Part shown: piece by piece, positions 22,302 to 33,500 of the stretch
Position numbering within the stretch: the first letter of the stretch is position 1
How the letters are laid out: each line of letters starts with the position of its first letter
Source of the DNA: Phyllostachys edulis
Lineage: Eukaryota; Streptophyta; Magnoliopsida; Poales; Poaceae
Assembly (NCBI GenBank): GCA_036346405.1
Contig: CM070561.1
Coordinates: 31,724,838 to 31,788,837 of the forward strand
Direction of reading: 5' to 3'
Length of the DNA: 64,000 bases
Notes under the pieces: model-generated
Databases searched by the model: none
Told to the model about the DNA's origin: nothing
Seen by the model: only the letters and a program-made list of their open reading frames with translations
Program-made: the position numbers and the translations under genes

Positions 22302-23110
22302 ACTGACGGCCTTCTCCGCACAACATGTCGAACACCAAACTATGTTGCTCCTCAGATATTTTTTCCCCCATCATAGTATAAATGTATAATCGTGTCTTTG
22401 TTCCACTAGAACTAACCAAGTTTGTCTAACTTAGATTTCTGTTTAATCTTTGTAGGTGATTGAGGATAGAGGCTATGATGGTGCAACTGCGGATATCTGG
22501 TCTTGTGGGGTGATCCTTTTTGTTCTGCTTGCTGGGTATTTACCTTTCGAGGATGAGAACATCACCTCCCTTTATAAAAAAGGGAATACCTATCGAAAAG
22601 ATAAAAAAAAAACTAGATGCTATTATTGCTAATCTTTACTTACTCCCTTTGCAATCACAGATCTCTGAAGCTCAGTTTACCTGCCCCTCTTGGTTTTCTG
22701 CTGGAGCTAAGGAGCTGATTACCAGAATTCTGGATCCCAACACTACAACTATGAGTGTCATATAACTTTTGAAACATAGTTGTTCAGATGACCCGAATTA
22801 GTTAACCATCTGTGAGCAGAACCATAAGCATGATGCATAAACAATGATTCCTACTATGTGCCTATGAGGTTATGACTAAACAAATCTTTCACAGTAAAAA
22901 TGGAATTCCTGCTGAGCATTAAATTCGTTTCGTATTGAGTCCTTCGATTATTTTTTCAATGCTGAAAAGTAGTTGTCGAATCCTGATTTACCTTCCTTTT
23001 TGTTGTTGTTCCATGTTGAACAACGGATCACCATTCTTCCGATACGGCAAGATCCTTGGTTCAAAAAGGGATACAAGCCGCCTTTTTTTTACGAGAAATA
23101 TCTTAGTCTC
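22302..23110 (+). pseudogene. CIPK: Captured fragment of a CBL-interacting protein kinase (CIPK), C-lobe exons
   Basis: Four exon pieces with introns are seen. The first, at 22302-22355, is the activation loop DGLLRTTCRTPNYVAPQ, where CIPKs have TTCGTPNYVAPE, so the APE glutamate and a glycine are changed. The second, from 22456 to about 22578, reads DRGYDGATADIWSCGVILF and LLAGYLPFEDENI. The third, 22662-22752, reads ISEAQFTCPSWFSAGAKELI then TRILDPN. The fourth, from about 23042, is RQDPWFKKGYKPPF. CIPKs are SNF3-type Ser/Thr kinases activated by calcineurin B-like calcium sensors. The ATP-binding lobe, catalytic loop and NAF regulatory domain are missing. It is a kinase fragment captured by the Helitron. 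Confidence 0.88.
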
Positions 23111-23428
23111 TCTTTATCTGCTCCTTACATTATAGATTCAACTATATATATAGAGAGAGATGCATACACAATCCATTGTAATCCTGCACCTAACATTGAT
23201 AGCTGTAAAAAACACGCTAGCTCACTCATTTCAAAACCTTACTGAAATGTGTTTTCGGTCTATACAAGAAAATTTGTGGTTGCTTTATATCAGATAGTAT
23301 CTTGCAATATTAGTTTGCATAGCCTGTTTAAGTGATTTTGCTTTCTATATCTGATTAATACTTCTTTATATGCTGGTGTGGCAACTAAATATGTGAATTC
23401 TATGTTGTCTTCCTCTTATGAACAGGCA

Positions 23429-23567
23429 GTCTGGTCGAAGATCTCTTGAGATATTTTGAATACCAAGTACAAGCTCCTTACATAATGTACTGCAATGCTG
23501 TTGACGAAATCACTGGAATCTGGTTCTATTATCCTCAGGAATGTGAAAAAGTTGCACATCTTTTCAG
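23429..23567 (+). pseudogene. DCP1: Captured exon of mRNA-decapping protein DCP1
   Basis: The frame from 23431 reads LVEDLLRYFEYQVQAPYIMY, then CNAVDEITGIWFYYPQECEK, then VAHLFS. This matches the EVH1-like domain of plant DCP1, the decapping activator that partners DCP2 in cytoplasmic P-bodies. Family landmarks are FEYQVQAPYI and GIWFY.PQECE. The piece starts after an intron-like AG at 23429 and ends at TTTTCAG where a splice donor would be, now TGGGTA. It is a single exon of about 46 codons inside the Helitron. Identity rests on recalled family sequence. Confidence 0.8.
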
Positions 23568-23704
23568 TGGGTATTCGTTTTCTTCTTTCTTCTTTCGTTA
23601 AATTTCATCCAAAACACTCCTTGATCTATTTTGGTCTGCAGACTGCAAAGTACATCCTTAGTAGGTTCATCTCAGATATCTTGCTGCTAGGGGTGGGCAT
23701 TTTA

Positions 23705-25090
23705 ATTGCAGTTGCCCCACTTTGAGGCATTTTACCACTTCGTCGGAGTTGAGTGAGCCGTTCAGAGTTTCGTCGACGAGATCGAGGCTGTTCCCCTCAT
23801 TCCATAAGCTCCAGGCCTGGTAAAAGTTCAGAGATATTTGCCAAGTTAAATTAATAAGCGTAAGTCGTGTAAAATTGATGAAATGCATTCATGCTTACAT
23901 GTGCTAGAAGGTTTAGGTGGTTGGAGTAGCTGTAGACTCCTCTGTTCCTTTTACCGGTAATGATTTCCAGCACTATAACACCAAAGCTAAATACATCTGA
24001 TTTCACCGAGAATACTCCATCCATTGCGTACTCGGGAGCCATATAACCGCTGTAGAGTACCATGCAAACATAATCAACATTAGGAGATTAAATGGTAAGG
24101 TCAATATTAGGTGATTAAATTGTCTACAAAAACTCTTAGTTACTTACTATGTGCCAACCACTCTTAAGTGTATTGATTTCTGTGTCGTCACTGCCGAACA
24201 TTCTTGCCATGCCGAAGTCTGAAATTTTAGGAGTCATCTCCTTATCCAGACTTCAGGTCTCTGTGGATGATTCTATATCTCGAGTCCTGGTGAAGATACA
24301 GTAGACCTCGGGCGATCCCCTCGATTATGCGGTATCGCGTTTGCCAGTCAAGAAGCATGCTCTTGGATTTGTCTGATAACATAGGTAGATTGCTATTTGT
24401 TCCTTGAAAGATTAGGAATTTTCATGCTCACAAAGGTTAAGTGCATACCAAACAGAAAGTAGTCTGGGCATTTGTTTGCCATGTATTCATATATAAGTAT
24501 CTTTTCATGTCCACAGATGCTGCATCCAATGAGTCGAACAAAATTCCGGAGCTGGAGTTTAGCAATCAACATAACCTCATTCTTGAACTCATCGAGACCC
24601 TGTAATGATGTCTTTGATAGTGTTTTAACAGCTATTTCTTGTCCATCCTCAAGCTTACCCTGTAGTTTTAAAGTCAAGTATTGTCAATTAGACGTGTAGT
24701 GACAATGTTCCATAATATGAAAGTTAGAATGCATCTTTGTTGTCAGCTGTTAATGATGTCTTTTAACAACTCTTTGCAAGACCTAAACTTTTGATTTGTT
24801 GATGATTCTAATACTATTATTAGCTAGCATTCCTGATGCCACTTCGAACTAATGAATTGTCTCTGAAATCTTAAAATGTACCTGCAGTATGACTGTGATT
24901 TATATAGAGATTCGTACCTTGTATACTGGCCCAAAGCCACTTTCACCAAGCTTGTTGTCGGTTGAGAAGCCCTCTGTGGCTGCTGCTATTGTCTCCAAAT
25001 CAAATAGTGGCAGCTCCAGGTCATCACCATGACTATTTCCTTCACTTTGGAGTCCTCTACTGTGTAAATCACCATTCCATTTACTTGGTC
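23705..25090 (-). pseudogene. Captured S-domain (SD1)-type receptor-like kinase, kinase-domain exons
   Basis: Read on the minus strand. 25090-24918 gives ELPLFDLETIAAATEGFS and the glycine loop GESGFGPVYK. 24659-24449 gives GQEIAVKTLSKTSLQGLDEF and LIYEYMANK. About 24390-24190 gives LDWQTRYRIIEGIARGLLYL, the catalytic HRDLK, and, after a gap and frameshift, ISDFGMARMFG. 24054-23905 gives SGYMAPEYAMDGVFSVKSDV and FSFGVIVLEIITGKRNRG. 23836-23705 gives LWNEGNSLDLVDETLNGS. This is the exon order of G-type lectin S-receptor-like kinases. The extracellular and membrane parts are absent. A deletion after HRDLK and a frameshift in the last exon make it non-functional. Its orientation is opposite to the other cargo. 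Confidence 0.85.
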
Positions 25091-26484
25091 CTATTGGAAC
25101 ATCAAAGAGAATGAAATCGGCAAAATAAGAGGTCAGTTTTTTTTTTCTTTCTGCACTTCTTTTGTACCTTCAACTAAAGGGAGGTAGTTTTCTCCCTTTT
25201 TGGAAGTCAGAACCTCAAAAGTGATTGCATGTTACCTGATCGTCTTGCTTTTGTCCTCTTTCTTCTCCAAATGAATAACCCTTCATTCGTATCCTGATAG
25301 ACATACAACGAGGCCGCTAAAGCGCGCACAGGTACCTACAATCCAGCCTCCTCCCTTCGTCCAGAGTACACCTTTCATAACTGTACTCTGTAGATTTACT
25401 CTAAATTGTCTTATTTCCAAAAATCTGCTGTGTAGTTGTATATTCATGACGCCCATGATGCACATATTCAGTTATTTAGTCTTACACGAAATAACATACA
25501 TACCCCTGTGCAGAAACGCAAGTTCTAATCCATGATTGATTTCTGTTAGGTAACGAGATCCGTCGGATAATTGATGATAGTTCTGCTGAAGTCAATTCAT
25601 CTTCTTCAGATTTCTGGGTTTTAGTGGCTGCTTTCAAGGTAAATCTTCATTATGATACACACATACTGAATGGTTACTTCTTTTATTTGCTTATGTTAGG
25701 CCATGGTTTTTATTTTATTTGGTTGAGAAGCCATCTGTGGCTGCTGCTATTGTCTCCAAATCAAATAGTGGCAGCTCCAGGTCATCACCATGACTATTTC
25801 CTTCACTTTGGAGTCTTCTACTGTGTAAATCACCATTCCATTTACTTGGTCCTATTGGAACATCAAAGAGAATGAAATCGGCAAAATAAGAAGTCAGTTT
25901 TTTTTTCTTTCTGCACTTCTTTTGTACCTTTCAACTAAAGGGAGGTAGTTTTCTCCCTTTTTGGAAGTCAGAACCTGAAAAGTGATTGCATGTTACCTGA
26001 TCGTCTTGCTTTTGTCCTCTTTCTTCTCCAAATGAATAACCCTTCATTCGTATCCCGATAGACATACAACGAGCGCGCTAAAGCGCGCACAGGTACCTAC
26101 AATCCAGCCTCCTCCCTTCGTCCAGAGTACACCTTTCATAACTGTACTCTGTAGATTTACTCTGAATAGTCTTATTTCCAAAAAATCTGCTGTGTAGTTG
26201 TATATTCATGTCGCCCATGATGCACATATTCAGTTATTTAGTCTTACACGAAATAACATACATACCCCTGTGCAAAAGCGCAAGTTCTAATCCATGATTG
26301 ATTTCTATTAGGTAACGAGATCCGTCAGATAATTGATGATAGTTCTGCTGAAGTCAATTCATCTTCTTCAGATTTCTGGGTTCTAGTGGCTGCTTTCAAG
26401 GTAAATCTTCATTATGATTCACACATACTGAATAGTGACTTCTTTTATTTGCTTATGTTAGGCCATGGTTTTTATTTTATTTTT
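24961..26484. repeat. ~761-bp tandem duplication inside the Helitron
   Basis: 24961-25721 and 25722-26484 are nearly identical, with only scattered substitutions and single-base indels. The unit starts GTTGAGAAGCC.TCTGTGGC (receptor-kinase exon, minus strand) and ends TTTTTATTTTATTT after an AXR1 exon (plus strand). The copies are far closer to each other than the cargo is to functional genes, so this is a late event. Confidence 0.93.
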
Positions 26485-27486
26485 TAGAAGTATTAGTACC
26501 TCGATTCCTAAAATACTAAGCTTAAAAGTTTGTGGCCTTCCTTATGGTTGAATGCTAATTCATTTGCTACTGATCTATTATGTGAGATGCCTGGCACTCT
26601 TCATACCCTTTGCTGTTGTTAAAACAATAACAGAAATATTCTTTTCACTGTATTATACTGCTATAGCCTATAGTTGTGTTTGTGCTAAAATCTCAGTCCA
26701 TCGATGTAGTCGAGGTGTCTCAATAATATTCAAAGAACCTGCTTGGCCTTGTTCTAGGTTTAGTTTTTGGGCTTAAAAACTGAGTCAGAGCCAAAGGCTC
26801 AATTCATTATTTGAGCTAGAACCTTATATAAGCTGAAACCAATTGTAGGTGGCTTTGGGCTTTGCAGTCTTATAAGCTAAAGCCCCTTATGAGTTGGCTT
26901 ACTGGAGGTGCCCCATTTAGAGCAAATAAGCCCTAGAAATGTTGTCTGTGGGAAGCTGCTTGCATAATGAATATAAGTTGACAGGACACAATTAAACTGA
27001 CCTATTGCTAAAATGGTGGATTATTCACGAACTGTCTTTACAGGACCTGCTAAGGTTGCACAACATGTGTTTTGCACTTTCTTTTGTTGTGCGGACGATA
27101 CTACTTTGTTAGCATGGTTTTCCATGTCTCAACTTGGATTGCTTTCTCTTTCACTATTTACAGGAATTTATCGCAAATGAGGGCAATGGTGAGCTACCTG
27201 TCGAGGGAACAATACCTGATATGACGTCACTTACCGAGTCAGTGTCTTGCAGCTGTCATCCAACTTTGCTATGATCTCAGATTCAACTTCTGTTTTCATA
27301 ACTATTTTTCTATTTCATGAATATGGTAAACTCTCTTTTCTGACCTTTACAGGTATTATGTAAGCCTGCAAAAGATTTATCAATCCAAGGCTGAATTTGA
27401 CTGTCTTGACATGGAGCATCGTGTGAAAGATATCTTGAAGCGAATTGGCAGAGACCCTGATTCTATTTACATAATTGATCTCTGTT
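25550..27486 (+). pseudogene. AXR1: Captured 3' part of AXR1 (NEDD8/RUB-activating enzyme regulatory subunit)
   Basis: Exon pieces: 25550-25638 and its tandem copy 26312-26400 (EVNSSSSDFWVLVAAFK); 27164-27237 (EFIANEGNGELPVEGTIPDM); and from 27353 (YYVSLQKIYQSKAEFDCLDM, then EHRVKDILKRIGRDPDSI). AXR1 pairs with ECR1 to activate the ubiquitin-like RUB/NEDD8 protein that regulates cullin ligases. The plant protein has FWV.VAALKEFI, EG..PDM and ILK.IGRDP.SI in this order. After DSI the sequence diverges and stops at 27484-27486. The N-terminal adenylation fold is missing and one exon is present twice, so it is a fragment, not a gene. Confidence 0.85.
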
Positions 27487-28985
27487 AAGTTTGGTTTATG
27501 AAGGTTTCTGAGTGAAATTAGCCTTATTCAGAAGCATCTTTATTATATGTCTGGCCTGATGAGTGATAAGTATTGCATTGCTTTTCTGTGACGATATTTA
27601 ATTGTCAGTACTATTTTTCTGATAGGAAGATACATAAATTCGTGCCTACATCTTAGTTTCCCTGTAGGTCTTTACTCCCACTAATTGGGGGATATAGATA
27701 GATTAGGTATTGAAAATATTTCTTCTGTAAGTTTAGAAGTACTGTAATTTAGAATATATTTTCCCGGAGCTACTGAAATTTGCATTTGTTGTTCTAAATA
27801 TTTGTTTGTATTGAATTATCGGTGTAAAATATCCAAAAGTCATAGATTCAAGATATGCTGAGCTGCTATTTATGGATCTTTTAGCACATTTTTTCTCTGT
27901 TTTTACCGCCCTTATTAGTTCGGTGTGATCTTACATATTTAGATTTGAGGGCTTCATGCATTCTGCTATACTGCTACTGTATAACACGCCTTTGCTTACC
28001 TAGCACACACAAATCATGTGCCACGCCTTTGCAGCAGACCTACTTATCAAATATCAAAGCAAACCTAATACTATATTTCTCTTTCCCGATCTCTATCCTT
28101 TTATTAAAAAAACACAACTTATTTGCTCGGCGCGCCAAGGCGCGCCCAGCGGGTATCTAGTATGTATAATATGCATACACCAATGAGAGTTAGTCACGAG
28201 TGATGATGACTACAAGCAAGCACCAATATTGTTGATTGGGTATATATGTGCACTATGCACCCAACAAGGGATGTCTTCTGTAACAAAGGTAAAAACCACA
28301 AAGGGCAACCGTGAAAATACGTAACCCGTTAACAAAAAAGCTCTATTGTGATGTACCATAGCAAAATTACCGTTGGCAAGTGCTCTAGCATAATTCATAT
28401 GCATACGCCAGTGGGAGTCAGTCATGAGTGATGATGACTACAAGCAAGCACCAATATTGATGATTGGGTATATATGTGTACTATGCACCCAACGAGGGAT
28501 GTCTTCTATAACAAAGGTAAAAACTACAGAGGGAAACCGTGAAAATGCGTAGCCCGTTAACAAAAAAGCTCTATTATGATGTACCATAGCAAAATTACCG
28601 TTGGCAAGTGCTCTAGCATAATTCGTGCTTACATGAAATGATTTATAAATGGCTGAGAGGATTCATTCTACAGATACAGGTTCAACGGGAAAGAAGGTTT
28701 TACATAGATACATTAAACAAACAATTAGAATTATAACAATATGGTACAATATGCATACGCCAGTGAGAGTCAGTCACAACTGATGATGACTACAAGCAAG
28801 CCCCAATATTGATGATTGGGTATATATGTGTACTATGCACCCAACGAGGATGTCTTCTATAACAACGGTAAAAACCACAAAGGGAAACCGTGAAAATGCG
28901 TAGCCCGTTAACAAAAAAGCTCTATTATGATGTACCATAGCAAAATTACCGTTGGCAAGTAGTCTGGCATATTGTCGTACCATTG

Positions 28986-29220
28986 AAATCCAAGTCGCTC
29001 AACCTTTGATCCAACGGCCCAGAAAGGATAATTGCACAGGTACTGTTCTCCTCCGCCTTTGCAACTCAAATGACAGCGGATGTCTGTTCACACCGCAACT
29101 GTCTCACCAGGCTGATATATGCAGCATCTGATTTCACTTAATCATGTATTCTCTTGATCAAGTACACTAATCCTATAAGAATACTATGTTCCAAACATGG
29201 ACAGGCGGAGTATTGGAATA
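28986..29220. other. Upstream flank of the AAE gene, shared with the scar at 2510
   Basis: 29125-29220 matches about 2510-2720 (ATTTCACTTAATCATGTATT with CTATAAGAATACTATGTTCC). No gene or promoter element is identifiable. The sequence before 29125 is not clearly shared. Confidence 0.6.
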
Positions 29221-29793
29221 TAGGGTGAAAACGGGTCACATACGAACGGATATTGCTCTTTTCGTATTCTAACTTATATTTTTACCCTCGATTTGGAGCC
29301 GAATATGAATACCTTAGGTATGGATACATATTTTTTGTGATACGGCACGTGATGAATGCATGTTTGATTCAAATCGGTCACGGATAATTTGACGGATAAT
29401 GTACGTATAAAGAAAAGATATAGTTTCACCAACGAAAGTGTCAAATTATACTACATATTAGATAATTATTTATCCTACTTAACAACATAAACATAATAAA
29501 ATGTAAATTCATATTATATATTAGTCAATAATTAGAAAACCATGGAGGATATTAAAGAATATTGATGTTTATCGGATATCTATTTTGTTAATTTATTGGA
29601 TAACCCATAAAATACGGATACTGGTCGGATATTACTCTTTCCATATCCTAACCCATATTCAATAAGATTTTCTGAATATGAATACGGATAATATCGGATG
29701 CGGATCGGGACTAAAAAAATGGTACCCGAAGCGGAATTTTTCCGGATATGGTGTCAGATTGGATGGGAATTATCCGCCATGTTTTCACCCCTA
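29221..29793. mobile_element. hAT-type MITE, 573 bp
   Basis: The ends are TAGGGTGAAAACGG (29221) and the inverted form CCATGTTTTCACCCCTA (ending 29793). The flanking 8-mers are TTGGAATA and TTGGCATG, six of eight matching. The scar copy at about 2712-2723 reads GAATATTGGCAAACG without any insert, so it is the empty site. The inside is AT-rich with repeated CGGATAT motifs and no coding capacity. Confidence 0.82.
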
Positions 29794-29874
29794 TTGGCAT
29801 GTATGTTCGTCTCATAAAAATCCCCATTAGCTTGTTTACTCATTTGAATCAGACGAACCTGTGTAAGAAGCACG

Positions 29875-30190
29875 GGATTGTTGGCCTGGTCCAGCACGGC
29901 CCGACGAGGCATACCGTGCTTAGGTCGCAACACCGGCTAGACACGGCATGGCACGGTCGGCAACCGATGCGGAGGAGTTTGGGCGTGGAGGCGACGATCG
30001 CGCCGGTCGGAGGAGGTCACGGCGGCAGTGAGAGTGGCCGCCACGACGACGACGGCAGACAGGTTTATCATGCCTAACACGGTTCGAGAGGCCAGTGTGC
30101 CGTACTTAGATTAACATCTCAGCCTATAGGCTGGCACGACACGATCAGCTTAGTTAGCCGGGCCGGCGAGGCTGGCCATTTGGACACCAC
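29875..30190. mobile_element. GC-rich fold-back-like insertion upstream of the AAE gene
   Basis: Compared with the scar at about 2800-2835, this copy has about 300 extra bases. They begin near GGCCTGGTCCAGCACGGCCC and end near GGGCCGGCGAGGCTGGCCAT. The two ends are roughly inverted (GGCC...GGCC, CACGG/CCGTG motifs), as in small grass hAT-like MITEs. A target duplication is not clear. Confidence 0.5.
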
Positions 30191-30532
30191 TGTTAGGCAT
30201 CAGAGTCCGCTGCAGCAACGCCTGAAAATTGATAAAGGAGGAGACACGTCCAGATCAGATCAAACTCTCCGTCGTTCCAATCGTGCTGCTTAGAGACGCT
30301 GGATATTTAGTGTTTTTATATGAAGTGCTTATCGATCCGACAAGCACACCGTCTCGTTCGTCTCCTCTGCCTCTGTCCCCATCGTTTGGTAAGGTTGCTC
30401 GCCCGTTTGGTACACCTATCACCGCGAGTTCCGTCCCTCCCCTTCCCGCATCTACCGGGAGGCAGCTGCAGCAGCAGCAACAGCTGAAGAAGAAGCTCAG
30501 CTCGCGCGCGCGAAGAACCCCACGCACGAGGC

Positions 30533-33500
30533 ATGGCTGCGGCGCACAAGCCCCTGGGCGCGATCACCGCCGAGGACCTTGCCGTGGCGGGGCCAGGCGA
30601 GGCCGCCGCTCTCCACTCGGCGGTACGGCGCGCGCTCGATGCCCGCGGCGCAGCGAGGCCCGCTGCGGTGTGGGGGGAGCTCTCCAGGGCTGTGCTCCGC
30701 CCGGGCATCCCCTTCGCCGTTCACCGGATGCTCTACTACGGCTGCTACGCCTGCTCCCCGTCCCCCACGCCGCCCGCCTGGACCCCCGACCCGTAAGGCT
30801 CCAGTCGTTCCGATCGAATCCCGTCCTAAAGCTCGCTTCTTGCAAATCGCAATTCTCTAGTCTGTACTTGATTCTGGCAAATTGTAGCGAGGAGGCAGTC
30901 CTGACCAATGTTGGCCGCGTCCTGGAGGCGCGGGGGAGGGAGCTCATCGGTGAGGCTTACAAGGATCCAATCGCTAGCTTCCGCGACTTCCACAAGTTCT
31001 CCAATGAGAATCCAGATGTAATGAAAGATGCCTATTTCTTTCCTTTGCTCCATTGTTTGTTACTTATTACTCTAGTGACTAGTGAGAAGTGAGCTTACAG
31101 TTTCACTTCTGCCGGTTGCTTTTCAATAACAGGCATATTGGAAGATGGTCTTTGAGGAGATGGGTGTTGCATTCAGTGTTGAGCCATCTTGCAACCTGAG
31201 GGAGAATGATGCGTATCCCGGTGGTGAGTGGCTGCCTGGTGCTGTGCTGAATGCTGCTGCGAATTGCCTGAGTGCTAAACCGGGAAGGGGTTCCGACGAC
31301 GTTGCTATTGTGTGGAGGGACGAGGGGAAGGATTCAGAGCCCCTCAACTTTGTGACTCTTGAGGAATTGAGGAAAAAAGTCTGGTAATGACATTCTGCTC
31401 TAAAGAGGACTAGCTCTGATCGTATAGCTATGTTTTGCTTCATTGAAATATAATTCAAGAAACTTTTCTCTTTGTTAAGAGCAGCCTTGTGTCAAATGCG
31501 CTCGATGCACTGGACCTGGCAAAGGGATCTGCTATTGCCATTGACATGCCTATGAATGTGAATGCTGTTGTTATCTACCTCGCAATCGTGTTAGCAGGCT
31601 ACGTGGTTGTCTCGATTGCAGACAGCTTTGCTGCACCTGCAATATCAACAAGGCTAAAGATATCGGAAGCAAAAGCAATTTTCACTCAGGTATTTAGTTA
31701 ATACTGTTGCTGCTGAGATCATTCAATCAATGGACATGTTGTGCAATTGTCTAATACTTTATTTCTGAAAAGAGCTTGTGCTTATATAAAGGCAATGTTT
31801 TGATGATACTGATAGTCTTTTGCTTGCTAGGATTACATCCTTCGTGATGACAAGGAACTGCCGTTGTATAGGTGTGATGTGCCATTGTTTTTTTAAGGGA
31901 AAAGGCTATACATCATAATTCAGATTATAAGAATTTGTTTCTCACATCATAGTTTTGGTTCTACAGTAGAGTTGTGGAGGCCAAGGCCCCAATGGCAATT
32001 GTGATCCCTGTAAGGGGATCCACACCGATAAAAGGACTGCGTGCTGATGACCTATCCTGGCAAGATTTCCTTGGAAGTGCCGATCGTACCAAGTATGTCA
32101 CTTTCTGATAATGTCTTTCCTGTGCTAACTGGCTAGTAAATTCTCTGGTATGACCGATGTTTCTGTTAAAATTTATCATATAGAATGACTTCTTACATGC
32201 TCTTCCAAATATGGAGCACTTGTTAAAATTTTCCACTGTGTCATGCTCATAATGTGTGGCGTGCAAGTTTGGAACAACCCCATACGTTTGTTGGAAATAA
32301 TTCACTCAACCTCTAGAAAACCCACCCTGTTTTCTTGGAATAAGTAGATTGCACTAATTTAAAGAAAATTGCAGGGCTGATATTTATACCGCAGTTGAGC
32401 AACCTGCCTATGCATTCAGCAATATCCTATTTTCATCAGGGACCACAGGTGACCGTCAATTTTGATATATAGCGATTTGATTTGTCAGTTCTTGGATAAT
32501 TCATCCATTCACAACTATCTGCTATGCTATTATTTGCATAAAAAAAATGCCATAGTAGATCCTCATTAATGATTACTTGATTATGAGTTGATAGAATATT
32601 ATTGAAACCTTCTGACAATGACAGTTCCTCATGTTCAGGGGAGCCAAAGGCGATTCCATGGACACATTTGACCCCTCTAAAGGCAGCTGCTGATGGATGG
32701 TGTCACATGGATATTCGTAAAGGTGATGTTGTTGCTTGGCCTACTAACCTTGGTTGGATGATGGGTCCCTGGCTTGTATATGCCTCGCTACTGAATGGAG
32801 CTTCCATGGCGCTGTATAATGGCTCCCCAAATAGTTCAGGTTTTGCAAAGTTTGTACAGGTACACATATTAGATAGTTCAGTTTCGCAAAAATAGTGCCA
32901 AAAATTCCTATGCATATTGTCTTTTCTCAGTTAAGTTCTTTTGGGCACTCATATCGACATTCTCCTGCACCCATGCTTGTTAGGAAAATTCAATCCTTAC
33001 AAAGGAATAGTATGCAAATGCATGAATGAAACTGTCCCATTTTTTCTTCTATTATACTTACTGTTCTGCAATGTTTCTGTTGTTAATTAAAATCTTGCTT
33101 TACATCCATTCCATTCCTTTCATATTTCATTACAATCTCATTTATAATATTAACTTTCAGGATGCTAAGGTCACAATGCTTGGAGTGGTACCCAGCATTG
33201 TTCGTACCTGGAAAAATACAGATTGTACTGCTGGATTTGATTGGTCCTCCATTAGGTAATTTCTGGATTGGTCGACCCTCTACACCTTTCTCTGTTTTAA
33301 CTCACATAAGGGAAACATCATGCATCTCCTCGGATGTCATCTAGTTTGTCACCGACGGCGTTGTTCATTTGCACAGATGCTTTAGCTCAACTGGGGAGGC
33401 ATCAAGTGTGGATGATTATTTATGGCTGATGGGAAGAGCTTGCTACAAGCCAGTAATTGAGTATTGTGGGGGGACAGAAATTGGCGGTGGATTTATTACT

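Larger units (their letters stand above)
21231..28160 (+). mobile_element. Non-autonomous Helitron (6.93 kb) carrying fragments of four genes
   Basis: The 5' end is TCTCCCTATATAAAAGGG at 21231. The 3' end is CTAG at 28157-28160, preceded by the hairpin GGCGCGCCAAGGCGCGCC and a 10-base spacer. It is inserted between host A and T without target duplication. The host reads ATTATGACAA before it and TATGTATAATATGCATAC after it. The tandem copy at about 28731-28758 reads ATTATAACAATATGGTACAATATGCATAC without interruption, which fixes both ends to the base. Cargo in order: a GC-rich segment, CIPK (+), DCP1 (+), receptor kinase (-), and AXR1 (+). Introns are retained. No Rep/helicase is seen. Confidence 0.93.
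19335..28985. repeat. Tandem array of ~370-bp units hosting a CACTA and a Helitron
   Basis: Each unit begins near ATTGGGTATATATGTG, CTATGCACCCAAC, and includes CCGTTAACAAAAAAGCTCTA, TGATGTACCATAGCAAAATT and ATATGCATAC. Unit starts are at about 19346, 28236, 28464 and 28815. Unit 1 is split by the CACTA element and the Helitron. Unit 2 has lost a middle block (about 228 bp long). Unit 3 is complete (about 350 bp). Unit 4 ends at about 28985. Units 2 and 3 show what the two insertion sites looked like before insertion. Confidence 0.85.

Noticed and set aside
22302..27486. CIPK, DCP1 and AXR1 exons as real genes
   Set aside because: Each lacks most of its protein, key residues are changed, and all lie within one Helitron with defined ends.
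30316..30947. Minus-strand frames opposite AAE exon 1
   Set aside because: Antisense shadows of a GC-rich exon without any known domain.
30229..31092. A 287-residue plus-strand frame overlapping the first AAE exons
   Set aside because: It is in a different frame from the conserved AAE protein in exon 1 and reads through an intron; the spliced gene explains the region.
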